Made by a program: the position numbers and the translations under genes. Below the pieces are notes generated by a model. That model was given only the letters and a program-made list of their open reading frames with translations, did not search any database and was not told where the DNA came from. A stretch of DNA of 64,000 nucleotides from Spirosoma panaciterrae DSM 21099 (GTDB lineage: Bacteria; Bacteroidota; Bacteroidia; Cytophagales; Spirosomataceae), in the NCBI RefSeq assembly GCF_000374025.1, contig NZ_KB893172.1, positions 62,001 through 126,000 on the forward strand, in the 5' to 3' direction. Shown here piece after piece: positions 17,246-25,712 of this stretch (position 1 is the stretch's first letter; every line of letters begins with the position of its first letter).

Positions 17246-17659
17246 TCGTGTCAAGTTAGACGGTGAATCTTTTCTAAACGGGTGTACAGCATCTGGACGG
17301 AGCCGCTTTTATCGGTTAATCAGATCAGGTCATTCCAGGATCCGGTTTGTTAAGGAAGGTCAACACTCTCTCATTTCATTTATTGTAAAAAATAGGGAGC
17401 CAATCGGTTGACAAATGCCGAAACATGTAAAGAAATCTTTCAAAAGGTAGAGTTCAGTTTGATAGAAAACCAAAAAAAAAGCCGAAAATAGATGTATTTT
17501 TCTACGCAAAGGTTCCCGAGAACCTTTGCGTAAACCCGGTTTGTGCAGGGACGTTCAGCATCAATTGGCCACCCAAACGAGATAAACCTGGGGCTACTCC
17601 AGGTGGAGGCTTTGGGTCGTACGGCAATAAAATAGGATTATTTTTATAAATGGCTCGTA
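17246..17659. promoter_or_regulatory. Divergent regulatory region between MFS and lacI genes
   Basis: A 414-base gap between oppositely oriented transporter and regulator genes. It holds the 30-base palindrome at 17503-17532, preceded by an A/T-rich tract around 17471-17502. Both promoters must lie here. I cannot fix -33/-7 elements with confidence. Confidence 0.6.
17503..17532. promoter_or_regulatory. 30-bp palindrome, candidate operator for the adjacent LacI-family regulator
   Basis: Perfect 13-base arms, TACGCAAAGGTTC at 17503-17515 and its complement at 17520-17532, around a CCGA spacer. The dyad axis falls on a CG step, as in LacI-family operators. It sits about 130 bases before the lacI start and 260 bases before the transporter start. 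No T-run follows it, so a terminator is unlikely. I see no second copy in the locus. Confidence 0.6.
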
Positions 17660-18694
17660 ATGAAACAAGTGACAATTAAAGACATTGCTAAAGAATTGAA
17701 CCTGTCAATTTCCACTGTTTCCAGAGCCTTAAGGGATAGTTGGGAGATTAGTGAGCCCACCAAGCAGCGGGTACTCGAACTGGCAAAACGGCTTGAGTAT
17801 AACCCTAATCCGGCAGCATTAAATCTATTGAACAGCCATAGCAAAGAAATCGGTGTGATTGTTCCAGAAATTGCCAATCCGTTTTTTGCCGTCGTCATAG
17901 CAGGCATTGAAGACATCGCCTTTGCACAGGGCTACCAGGTAGTCATTTACCAAAGCCATGATAGCTACGAGCGCGAAGTATTGAATGTGAAACATATTCT
18001 CCAGCAACGGAAAGATGGGTTGCTGGTGTCAATTGCTACCTCCACAAAAGATGTTTCCCATTTCCAGACGATGCGTGAGCGTGGTTTTCCTATCGTATTT
18101 TTTGACCGGGTTTGTGAAGGGATCGACACGCATAGTGTCTCGGTCGATGATTTTGAAGGAGCGTATATGGCCACTGAGCATCTGCTTAACCAGGGCTGTG
18201 AACAGCTAGCGCTCTTGTCAGGGCCTGAACATCTCCTGACAAGTCGACGACGAATTGATGGTTACCGAACAGCATTGCTGGATCACAATCGCCCTGTGAG
18301 AGAGGAGTGGATTATTCCCTTACCCTTTAACCCTGAACAATCCCTAGCGGTTACGCGTGAACTGCTCAGTAGCCCCGATCGACCTGATGGTATTTTTGCC
18401 GCCAGTGATGCAATCGCATTGGGAAGCCATGCGGCTATTAATGAATTAGGTCTATCCATGCCGGAGGAGATCGCCTTAATTGGTTTCGCCGATTTGCCAA
18501 TTGCCTCTCTGTTGAATCCACCGCTAAGTTCAGTGGCTGAACCTACCTTCGAGATGGGGCAATCGGCCGCTAAACTGTTGATAAATCTGATTCAAAACCC
18601 CGATGAGCAAATTACCTCGATAAACACGGTCTTAAAAACCAAACTCATGGTTCGACGGTCTTCGCAACGGGCCATAAGTAGAATGGATCATTGA
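17660..18694 (+). CDS. LacI-family transcriptional regulator
   Basis: A 344-residue regulator. The N-terminal HTH is TIKDIAKELNLSISTVSRAL followed by the hinge-helix region, and a periplasmic-binding-protein-like domain starts near residue 60 (KEIGVIVPEIANPFFA). Length and domain order are those of LacI/GalR proteins. It faces the hydrolase/transporter run and should sense a sugar or sugar phosphate from it. The ATG at 17660 gives a canonical HTH start. Whether it represses or activates cannot be told. Confidence 0.93.
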   Translation: MKQVTIKDIAKELNLSISTVSRALRDSWEISEPTKQRVLELAKRLEYNPNPAALNLLNSHSKEIGVIVPEIANPFFAVVIAGIEDIAFAQGYQVVIYQSHDSYEREVLNVKHILQQRKDGLLVSIATSTKDVSHFQTMRERGFPIVFFDRVCEGIDTHSVSVDDFEGAYMATEHLLNQGCEQLALLSGPEHLLTSRRRIDGYRTALLDHNRPVREEWIIPLPFNPEQSLAVTRELLSSPDRPDGIFAASDAIALGSHAAINELGLSMPEEIALIGFADLPIASLLNPPLSSVAEPTFEMGQSAAKLLINLIQNPDEQITSINTVLKTKLMVRRSSQRAISRMDH

Positions 18695-18712
18695 TTTCGT
18701 ACGGTATCGAGA

Positions 18713-21142
18713 TCAGTTTACTTCAATTTCATCTACAGCTAGTTGGGCCGGTTTACCCGGATTGCGAAGCCCGGCGGGTACGTAGTTAACATTACGGGCA
18801 ATGATACGAATATAGCGAGCCTGGGTAAGGCCGAAATCGAATGAGAGTCGTACGAAACCGCGTTTGCCTCCTTCGGCTGCGTTGGTTTTTGCCGTTAAGG
18901 TGGGCCTAAACGTTTTTCCATCTTCCGATACCGATATATCGACCTGTTTAGGCAGGCATAGGTTTCGGGCTGTGTACTTCAGAAACCCAATCCGTACACG
19001 TTCGATCGTTTCCGATTGACCCAGATCAACGACCAGGTTGAAGTCATTCCTGAACGCAACGACACCGGCTACTTCATAACCGCCCATGCTACCCGTATTG
19101 CCATCGGTAAGGCTGTAATTCCGGTCGGGACGCCCACTGGTAGGCGCGTTGAGCAAGGTGTACGGTTTGCCGGTTGCTTTCGAAACGATGAAGGATTTCT
19201 CTACCTTGGCTGGCTGACTTATTGGTTTGCCCATTTCGAAGGTTGCTGTCCGAACGGTAGCCGATTGGGAAAGTATGAATGGATTTTGGTATAGGGTCGA
19301 TTCGCTGGTTGGTAGGGTGCCATTGGTGGTGTAACGGGCCTCCCGAGTCAGAGTCTCCATGGCCGGATCGGTAGGGGTTATACGTAGTTCCAGATGCCCA
19401 TCCGACGTGGGTTTGGCTGTGGGGAGTACATCGAATAGCGTGCGTGCGTAGTTGACGTTCAGGTAGTCCAGGCGTATAAAATGAGTCATGAGCCGACGCA
19501 GAAAATCGGGATAATTCTTCTGGGCCAGCGGTGTCCAGACAACTTCGGCCAGCGCTGCCGCCCGGGGCCAGAGCATGTATTCGGCCTGCTGCTGGGTCGG
19601 AATATACTCGGTCCATAAATTGCCCTGCGCTCCCAGAATATGCGACGCTTCGTCTGTCGACAACCCGGCCGGGGTGGGGTCGTAGCTGTATACGGTTGCC
19701 AGAGGTAGTGAACCACCAAAGCCCGTAGGTTCCTGTTGAGGGTCACCCTGCAAATGATCGAAGTAGCAGAACTGTCCCGGTGTCATGATCACATCGTGGT
19801 GCTGGCGTGCCGCCTGAATGCCCCCGCGTATGTCTCGCCAGCACATAACCGTGGCATTGGCTGAAAGCTGTAGTTTGGGGCTGGCCCCCTCCAGTATTTC
19901 GTCCCAGCCAATAATACGACGGCCTTTTGAGGTGACGAACTGATCGATTCGCTTGATGAAATAGCGTTGCAATTCATTGACGTTTTTCAACTTTTCCCGC
20001 TTGATCAGTTGCTGACAGTAGGCACTTTGACGCCAGACGGATTTTGGGCATTCATCGCCACCGATATGAATGTACAGCCCCGGAAATAGCGCTATGACTT
20101 CAGTAAGTACATCTTCCAGAAAGGCGAACGTTTTTTCGGTCGGGCAGAACACATCGTCGAAAACCCCCCATTTAGTGGCCACCTGATAGCCTTTCTGAGG
20201 AGAACAGCTTAGGTCTGGATAAGATGCTAAAGCAGCCAGCGCATGACCGGGCAACTCAATTTCGGGAACAATGGTAATGTACTTCGATGCCGCATACCGG
20301 ACTATCTCACGAACTTCGTCCTGTGTATAATAACCATGGTACGGTTTGCCGTCAAAGACCTGCGGGTCATTGCCGTCGTAGTGTCCTACAATCGTTTCGC
20401 TCCGGCGCGAACCAATCTGCGTCAGTTTCGGGTGTTTCTTAATTTCGATGCGCCAGCCCTGGTCGTCGGTCAGGTGCCAGTGAAAGGTGTTGAACTTGTG
20501 CAGGGCCATCAGATCGAGGTATTTTTTTAGAAAATCTATCGAAAAGAAATGGCGACCCACATCCAGATGCATGCCCCGATACGGATAGCGGGGTTTGTCC
20601 TGAATTCGGCAGGCAGGAATAGGTAAGGCAAGGAGCATAGGAGGCTGCGCTGACGGGTTGCGTTCCAGTAAACTCCCAATATGCTTAGCCCCAGCACTTA
20701 CCACCACAGGAGGGAGAAGTTGATAAAGGGTCTGGACAGCATAGTAGAAACCTCTGGATGTGGTGGCCTGTACCGTGATCAACTTAGGCGTAATGTCGAG
20801 GTGATACCCTTCGGAGCCCAGGGTGGAATCGCGCACAGGGGCGAACTGAATGACGTTTGTGCCACTGGCCTGTCCGGGCAGCAAGGCACTACTGGCCGGT
20901 TTTACTGGAACCATTATCCCGGTGTTTCGATGAATCTGTTGTGCAAATCCGTCGGCTATGGCCTTAAGCTCAACGTCTGCATCAGGTACTAAAATCGCCG
21001 TCGTATGATCGATCATGAACTCTCCGGCCTGAGGGTCCAACTGAGCAGGTCGGGGGATAATCGTGTATCGATCGGTCGTTTGGCAAAAGATAGGCGGTCC
21101 AATAAAATAAAATGCCAGAAGCACTGCAAAGCGGATAATCAT
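18713..21142 (-). CDS. Beta-N-acetylhexosaminidase, GH20
   Basis: An 809-residue exported enzyme. It has a signal peptide, a GH20b N-domain (YTIIPRPAQLDP), then the catalytic TIM barrel starting YRGMHLDVGRHFF. HWHLTDDQGWRIEI and HIGGDECPK give the catalytic Asp-Glu near residues 363-364. After the barrel come a chitobiase-type C-terminal Ig-like region and a discoidin-like carbohydrate-binding module near the C-terminus (VRIGFLKYTARNLCLPKQVDISVS). It removes terminal GlcNAc or GalNAc. It converges with lacI, leaving an 18-base gap. It complements the NagB-type enzyme of the locus. Confidence 0.95.
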   Translation of the reverse strand: MIIRFAVLLAFYFIGPPIFCQTTDRYTIIPRPAQLDPQAGEFMIDHTTAILVPDADVELKAIADGFAQQIHRNTGIMVPVKPASSALLPGQASGTNVIQFAPVRDSTLGSEGYHLDITPKLITVQATTSRGFYYAVQTLYQLLPPVVVSAGAKHIGSLLERNPSAQPPMLLALPIPACRIQDKPRYPYRGMHLDVGRHFFSIDFLKKYLDLMALHKFNTFHWHLTDDQGWRIEIKKHPKLTQIGSRRSETIVGHYDGNDPQVFDGKPYHGYYTQDEVREIVRYAASKYITIVPEIELPGHALAALASYPDLSCSPQKGYQVATKWGVFDDVFCPTEKTFAFLEDVLTEVIALFPGLYIHIGGDECPKSVWRQSAYCQQLIKREKLKNVNELQRYFIKRIDQFVTSKGRRIIGWDEILEGASPKLQLSANATVMCWRDIRGGIQAARQHHDVIMTPGQFCYFDHLQGDPQQEPTGFGGSLPLATVYSYDPTPAGLSTDEASHILGAQGNLWTEYIPTQQQAEYMLWPRAAALAEVVWTPLAQKNYPDFLRRLMTHFIRLDYLNVNYARTLFDVLPTAKPTSDGHLELRITPTDPAMETLTREARYTTNGTLPTSESTLYQNPFILSQSATVRTATFEMGKPISQPAKVEKSFIVSKATGKPYTLLNAPTSGRPDRNYSLTDGNTGSMGGYEVAGVVAFRNDFNLVVDLGQSETIERVRIGFLKYTARNLCLPKQVDISVSEDGKTFRPTLTAKTNAAEGGKRGFVRLSFDFGLTQARYIRIIARNVNYVPAGLRNPGKPAQLAVDEIEVN

Positions 21143-21181
21143 AACGGAGTTTCACGAATTGAGGCTAAAATGTTGTTTTTT

Positions 21182-21331
21182 TTAGCCCACATTTGTACTT
21201 TTACAAACACAATGACCAATCGCCATCCATTGGTCAGATTTGTCGGCGTTTTTTCGCCGTCTTTTAGACAGCAACTGGGCCTCCCAGTCTCCTACTACTG
21301 ACTCAACGAATTCAACGATTTGTTCTTTCAT
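21182..21331 (-). CDS. Possible 49-residue small protein upstream of the GH20 gene
   Basis: An ATG at 21331 opens a 49-codon frame ending at TAA 21182, 39 bases before the GH20 start on the same strand. It has an acidic, amphipathic N-terminus (MKEQIVEFVESVVGDWEAQL), then a basic run (SKRRRKN) and a CVC pair. I recognise no family, and a chance frame of this length is not rare. It is reported because the 348-base gap is otherwise empty apart from a TTTGTA/TACAAA dyad at 21192-21207. Confidence 0.25.
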   Translation of the reverse strand: MKEQIVEFVESVVGDWEAQLLSKRRRKNADKSDQWMAIGHCVCKSTNVG

Positions 21332-21490
21332 AACGGTCGTTTCTTGAAAATACGTTAGCACTGTTCAGCAAAGAGTTTTGATGCGGCTGCTGAATGAGTG
21401 GGTTTTGCACGGAAGTTATTAGCCGCGTAAGTATCGAGTGCCGTTCTGGCGAGCGGCTGAGTAGGTATCCATCGTAACCCATAGTTGTTA

Positions 21491-22822
21491 ATGGCGAAAC
21501 TATCCCTGATAGTGGCGGCTGGACTTGTCGGCGTCACCTTGACTTTTTCTTCGGCAGTTGCCCAAACTAACTCACTACTTGCCCTAAATGTTGCTGCACC
21601 TGTGAAAGCACTGGCTATGCACCTCAAAGGCCCCAGCAACGATGAAAGCCCGGTTCACTTCTGTGGCGAGGCCATTCCAACCAATCAGCCTGCCATTGTG
21701 CAGCGATGGATTCGGACGTTGAATCAGCAGGCTTCCTATGCGGGCGATCTGACGGTCCTGAAACGACGGGCCTCCGTTGTTTTTCCACTCATCGAGCCTA
21801 TCCTTAAGCAATACCGGATTCCATCAGATTTTAAGTTTCTTCCCTTGCTCGAGAGCGCGGTTACCAATCACGCAGTATCGCGGAAAGGGGCGGCCGGGTT
21901 CTGGCAGCTAATGCCTCAAACGGCTCAGTCGCTTGGTTTAAATGTATCGCGTCGGCGTGATGAACGGTTCAACCTGGTCAAAGCGACTCATGCGGCCTGT
22001 CGGTACATCAATGAATTATACGACCAGTTGGGGTCCTGGATGCTGGTCGCTACAGCCTACAATGCAGGCCCTAATTACATCCAGCAACTGAGCCGTCAGC
22101 ATCCCAACGTGCACCCGATGGCGTTGCCGTATCGGGCCGCTGAAACCAAGGCGTATCTGTACCAGACGGTTGCGATTAAAGAACTTCTCACCCGACCGCA
22201 GATTTATCGGGACCGCCTAAGTAGCCGCCATCTGGCCGCGCTCAGCGATGGGATGGACGTAATTGCATCGGCCGAGCGGGCAACGATACTATCCTCGTTC
22301 GATATTGATGAAAAAACGTTTGAAAATCTGGCGGCCAATCGGTTGTCAACTGCGGAAGAAGATGACGGGCCTGTCTTTGTGACTGATTCAACGACCAACG
22401 TTGTGCTGCTAACTGACGACGACACAACGGAGCCTGAAATCCAGTCTGAACCATCGGAAGCAGCCTCCGCACCCGCTACACCTGTTGAAAAAGCAGTGTC
22501 GTCATCGGGATCGGTTGTCCGGCTGATGACCCGGAGTTTGAGTGAAGGGCCGCTGACAGAAGGGCAACTCTGTATGTTTCAGGTAGTCCAGCCTGTTACG
22601 ATCAATGGCCGCTCATTTGCCGTAGGCGACTTGATTCAGGCACATATCGAAATTATTGATCCGGGTTCTGGGCGGGTTTTCCTTCGTACTGACCGACTGA
22701 CCAGCGCGCAAACCCAGCAAACCGCTCCTCTTAAACTGGTGGCTACCGAGCAGCCCAAACAACCCGGCGTATCGCGGCCCTCCCGACTGGACGGCTGGCA
22801 ATTGACGTGGGAAGAGTTATAA
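21491..22822 (+). CDS. Membrane-bound lytic transglycosylase, SLT domain (MltD-like)
   Basis: A 443-residue exported protein. The SLT domain runs from about residue 100 to 215: FKFLPLLESAVTNHAVSRKGAAGFWQ (catalytic Glu near 121), then QLMPQTA and the AYNAGPNYI motif. It cleaves the MurNAc-GlcNAc bond of peptidoglycan to form 1,6-anhydro ends. Unlike classic MltD, it has no LysM repeats. Its C-terminal half has a linker rich in Thr, Glu and Pro and a beta-like tail. I start at ATG 21491; the earlier TTG at 21485 is less likely. Confidence 0.86.
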   Translation: MAKLSLIVAAGLVGVTLTFSSAVAQTNSLLALNVAAPVKALAMHLKGPSNDESPVHFCGEAIPTNQPAIVQRWIRTLNQQASYAGDLTVLKRRASVVFPLIEPILKQYRIPSDFKFLPLLESAVTNHAVSRKGAAGFWQLMPQTAQSLGLNVSRRRDERFNLVKATHAACRYINELYDQLGSWMLVATAYNAGPNYIQQLSRQHPNVHPMALPYRAAETKAYLYQTVAIKELLTRPQIYRDRLSSRHLAALSDGMDVIASAERATILSSFDIDEKTFENLAANRLSTAEEDDGPVFVTDSTTNVVLLTDDDTTEPEIQSEPSEAASAPATPVEKAVSSSGSVVRLMTRSLSEGPLTEGQLCMFQVVQPVTINGRSFAVGDLIQAHIEIIDPGSGRVFLRTDRLTSAQTQQTAPLKLVATEQPKQPGVSRPSRLDGWQLTWEEL

Positions 22823-22925
22823 TGATTGAATTGTTAAATGATTGAATTGTTGAATTGTTGAATTGTTGAATAAGCTGGCGCAAGCTTTTTATTCAACAAT
22901 TCAATCATTCAACAATTCAATCATT
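22821..22925. repeat. Imperfect long inverted repeat built of TTGTTGAA units
   Basis: Arm 22821-22875 reads as tandem ATTGAATTGTT/TTGTTGAA units. The opposite arm 22883-22925 is its complement but lacks two of the TTGTTGAA units, so one arm has expanded. It separates the convergent transglycosylase and homoserine kinase genes. It may act as a bidirectional terminator, and the unequal arms suggest replication slippage. Confidence 0.75.
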
Positions 22926-22928
22926 CAT

Positions 22929-23858
22929 TTACAGCACCTTCGGGCCTTGTTTATTGATTTCGGATACGTAGGCTTCGCTGGTAATGCCGACCGATAAAAA
23001 AGCTTGTTGCATGGCGGCCCCGATTTGCTCGGCGGTTTGTGCATCCCGGCTAAGGGCAAACATTGAGGGGCCTGAACCGGAAATGCTACAGCCTAATGCA
23101 CCATTATCCAAAGCGGCCTGTTTGGCTTCGCTAAATTCGGGAATCAGGATAGAGCGCACGGGTTCAATAATCACATCGACCAGCGAGCGGCTGATGAGAT
23201 CGTAATCAGGAGTCATCAAACCAGCGATCAGCCCGGCCACATTCCCCATCTGTGTAATGGTGTTTTTCAGCGACACCTCGTTTTTCAGAATGAAACGGGC
23301 ATCTTTCGTATTGACCTCAATGTCGGGATGAACGAGTGTGCAATATAAGCTGGCGGGCGTATCGATCCGAATGACATCCAGCGGCTGGTAACTGCGAACG
23401 ACCACGAACCCACCCAACAAAGACGGGCCTACATTGTCGGCATGTGCTGAGCCGCAGGCAATTCGTTCGCCTTCCATGGCGAACGGCAGCAGTTTCATAA
23501 CCGGGAGCGGACGGCCAAGTAGTTCATTTACCGCAAATACACCAGCTACGGCACTGGCAGCACTGGAACCAAGTCCACTACCGAGGGGCATTTGTTTCTG
23601 TAGAACAATATCGAGTCCTAGATCTGTCCGATTGATGTGTTTCAGGTAGGTCTGAATGGAGATACCAGCCGTATTGCGGCTCGCTTCACGCGGCAAACGA
23701 CCGTCATCGCCCAGAATATCGGTAATTCGAACCCCCGGTTCCTCGGAGACAGTAAGGGTGATTTGATCGCCGGGGTTATCGACCGCAAAACCAAAAATAT
23801 CGAACCCGCAAGCCACATTGGCTACCGTTGCGGGGGCAAACACACGAATAGAATCCAC
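22929..23858 (-). CDS. thrB: Homoserine kinase
   Basis: A 309-residue GHMP kinase. It begins DSIRVFAPATVANVACGFDIFGFAVD as in ThrB. It carries the ATP loop PLGSGLGSSAAS near residues 91-102, and GCSISGSGPSMFAL near the C-terminus. It phosphorylates homoserine for threonine synthesis in the cytoplasm. I chose the GTG at 23858 because this gives the normal family start and length; the longer frame to 23882 would begin with TTG and add eight residues. thrA and thrC are not in the window. Confidence 0.9.
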   Translation of the reverse strand: MDSIRVFAPATVANVACGFDIFGFAVDNPGDQITLTVSEEPGVRITDILGDDGRLPREASRNTAGISIQTYLKHINRTDLGLDIVLQKQMPLGSGLGSSAASAVAGVFAVNELLGRPLPVMKLLPFAMEGERIACGSAHADNVGPSLLGGFVVVRSYQPLDVIRIDTPASLYCTLVHPDIEVNTKDARFILKNEVSLKNTITQMGNVAGLIAGLMTPDYDLISRSLVDVIIEPVRSILIPEFSEAKQAALDNGALGCSISGSGPSMFALSRDAQTAEQIGAAMQQAFLSVGITSEAYVSEINKQGPKVL

Positions 23859-23975
23859 GATAGAAGAATCAACGAAGCGCAAAGGTAAGCATTTGCCCCA
23901 AAAATCAAGATTTGCGGCTTTTCGCGTTGCCCACCAATTCGTTAGTGGCTGGGCATTGGCTTCGAATCGGGCATT

Positions 23976-24395
23976 CTATCTGATTCGTAAAAAGCCCAGG
24001 TGACAACCTTCATAGCAGGACGGATACAGGCGGAGGGTATCACCGTTTAGGGTAATCCGTTCGGAATAGTTGGCCGTACTGGGCAAAAAGTAGATATAGA
24101 CTCCGTTGCTGGTTGTATCGAGTCGAAATTGGCTGAATGATTGATAGTTGATCAGGCCACTCCCCGAAGTCTGTACATGCCCATCCGCTGAAAATCTAAT
24201 CGTCTGTTGTGGATTAGAGGATACCTCGTCAATATAATAACCAGTTCCCTGCGAATACCCCCGTTCAAACCATTGCCATGTGCCGGGCAGGCCCTGACCA
24301 GATACAGGAGTAATTGGATTGTCGGGGATTAACTCCTCAGATAACCGACAATGCGTCAGCAAGAAGAGCAGCAGAAAGATGGTCAAACGATTCAT
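23976..24395 (-). CDS. Small putative lipoprotein
   Basis: A 139-residue protein with a very short signal ending in a lipobox-like LLTHC (Cys near residue 16). The mature part has a WQWFERG segment and beta-strand pattern (IRFSADGHVQTSG, SERITLNGDTLRLYP) common in small lipocalin-like lipoproteins of Bacteroidota. Two further cysteines (SCYEGC) could form a disulfide. Function unknown; probably membrane-anchored on the periplasmic side. Confidence 0.72.
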   Translation of the reverse strand: MNRLTIFLLLFLLTHCRLSEELIPDNPITPVSGQGLPGTWQWFERGYSQGTGYYIDEVSSNPQQTIRFSADGHVQTSGSGLINYQSFSQFRLDTTSNGVYIYFLPSTANYSERITLNGDTLRLYPSCYEGCHLGFLRIR

Positions 24396-24515
24396 AATAG
24401 CTCGTATTTAGTGCAAGACCCGATTCATACGTTGCCGGTTGGAAGCACTTAGGTTGCGTATAAGGATTATTACTTAAGTCTGTTTCTTGTAATTTTCTGA
24501 TAACCAGTTAACTAA

Positions 24516-24542
24516 TTGCTCGAAAATTTAGATTTATTTTTG
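24516..24542 (+). promoter_or_regulatory. Candidate Bacteroidota-type promoter
   Basis: TTG at 24516-24518, 16 bases, then TATTTTTG at 24535-24542, matching TAnnTTTG. It would give a leader of about 85 bases before the lipoprotein at 24634. The spacing is slightly short, so confidence is limited. Confidence 0.35.
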
Positions 24543-24633
24543 GTTAAAACTGCCACGTTTACCTGTTGCCCCGCGTAATCCCTTTTTAGAAACCCTAAAA
24601 AGAATTACTGATTTATCCCTAAACAATACGTCA

Positions 24634-25002
24634 ATGAAGAAATTTGTTGTAGCAGGTTGTGTAGTAACTGCTTTATTGGTGGGCTATGCCTGTACGAAAA
24701 GTTCGGATCTGTCGCCAGATTCAACGAGTGCAGCCCGTACGAGTGCTACTACCAGTGGAACAGCCACAGGGCCGCATTCGGGTACTGATACACCCCCTCA
24801 CAGCGGTACCGACGGCCCTGGTCCTGGGAGGCCACATCCCCCGCATAGTGGAACGGCAACTCCTCCCCAGAGTGGTACCGATAGCCCCCCTCACTCGGGC
24901 ACCGACACGCATCCTCATAGTGGTACCGATACGCCACCTATGAATGGTACAGGCGGCCCTGGCGGGCCTGGGCGGCCACCGCACGGCCCTAAACACGGCT
25001 AA
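24634..25002 (+). CDS. Pro/His/Gly-rich repeat lipoprotein (HSGT repeats)
   Basis: A 122-residue protein. It has a signal peptide with lipobox-like GYAC (Cys near residue 20), then a low-complexity region. The tetrapeptide HSGT occurs five times, usually followed by D or A and then a Pro-rich spacer such as TPP; QSGT and MNGT are variants. The tail is PGRPPHGPKHG. It is probably a surface or periplasmic anchored, unstructured protein. Histidine content could allow metal binding, but that is inference. It ends just before a strong bidirectional terminator. Confidence 0.75.
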   Translation: MKKFVVAGCVVTALLVGYACTKSSDLSPDSTSAARTSATTSGTATGPHSGTDTPPHSGTDGPGPGRPHPPHSGTATPPQSGTDSPPHSGTDTHPHSGTDTPPMNGTGGPGGPGRPPHGPKHG

Positions 25003-25009
25003 CCAATGG

Positions 25010-25060
25010 GTTGTAAATAAACGGCCTGACTCAGCAAGAGTCAGGCCGTTTATTTACAAC
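25010..25060. terminator. Bidirectional terminator
   Basis: Perfect 23-base arms 25010-25032 and 25038-25060 with a 5-base loop (AGCAA). The GC-rich upper stem is flanked by TTTATTT on one strand and by AAATAAA on the other. It lies exactly between convergent genes at 24634-25002 and 25070-25549. Confidence 0.9.
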
Positions 25061-25069
25061 TTGCCCGAA

Positions 25070-25549
25070 TTATTCGCCAAATAACTGGTTCCAAACCCCT
25101 TTCGCTTTCTCTTTGGCCACTTCGATCTGTAGCGCGGCTTCGGCTTTCAGCTCATCTAGTTTAGCCTGAGCGGCTTCCAGTTGTACAGCGGCATCGGCTT
25201 TCAACTCGTCGAATTTGTCTTCGGCTACATCGGCCAGTTCATCGGCTTTGGCTGAGGCAGTGGCAAAAACGGTTTCGGCCTGGGCCTGTAGATTCGCCAG
25301 GTTTTCGGCTGTTGAGGCTTTGGCGGCTTCAAAATGCTCCGTTGCTTTGGCTTTCAGCCCTTCGATGTCAATGTCTTTGCCAAATTCCTGAGCCTGGGCT
25401 ACCAGTTTATCTTTCAGTTCGTCGAGCTGCGCAGCCGTAGCATCCAGGTGCTGGCTGGCTTCGGCTTTGAACGCTTCTAATTTTTCGGCGGCTGTTGCTT
25501 TGGCTGCCTGGGCCTGCTCGGTTGCTTTGGCCTTGTCATTCGTATCCAT
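25070..25549 (-). CDS. Alanine-rich coiled-coil protein (apolipoprotein-like)
   Basis: A 159-residue protein of Ala, Lys, Glu and Asp with almost no aromatic residues before the terminal WNQLFGE. Repeating helical units (KAEASQHLDATAAQLDELKDKL, DELKADAAVQLEAAQAKLDEL) with 11-residue-like spacing indicate long amphipathic helices. It lacks a signal peptide. Similar proteins in Bacteroidota are called YtxH-like or apolipoprotein-like. The ATG at 25549 is preferred to 25591, which adds a His-rich unsupported extension. Confidence 0.75.
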   Translation of the reverse strand: MDTNDKAKATEQAQAAKATAAEKLEAFKAEASQHLDATAAQLDELKDKLVAQAQEFGKDIDIEGLKAKATEHFEAAKASTAENLANLQAQAETVFATASAKADELADVAEDKFDELKADAAVQLEAAQAKLDELKAEAALQIEVAKEKAKGVWNQLFGE

Positions 25550-25712
25550 AGGATGTTTTGTGGGATGTTGGTAATGAGCGAAAGTTGACAAGAAACAAGA
25601 GGAAAAGCAAGCGTAGACGGAGGAAAGGGAAGAGAAGGAGGAGGGGGAAGAACGGAGCGGTTGCTTGGCTTTATTTTCCTTTCCTTCTTCCCTCTCTTCC
25701 CGGTTTGCCCTC

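Noticed and set aside
24780..24990. Repeated GC-rich units in the HSGT gene
   Set aside because: They are coding repeats of the lipoprotein; no CRISPR spacer pattern is present.
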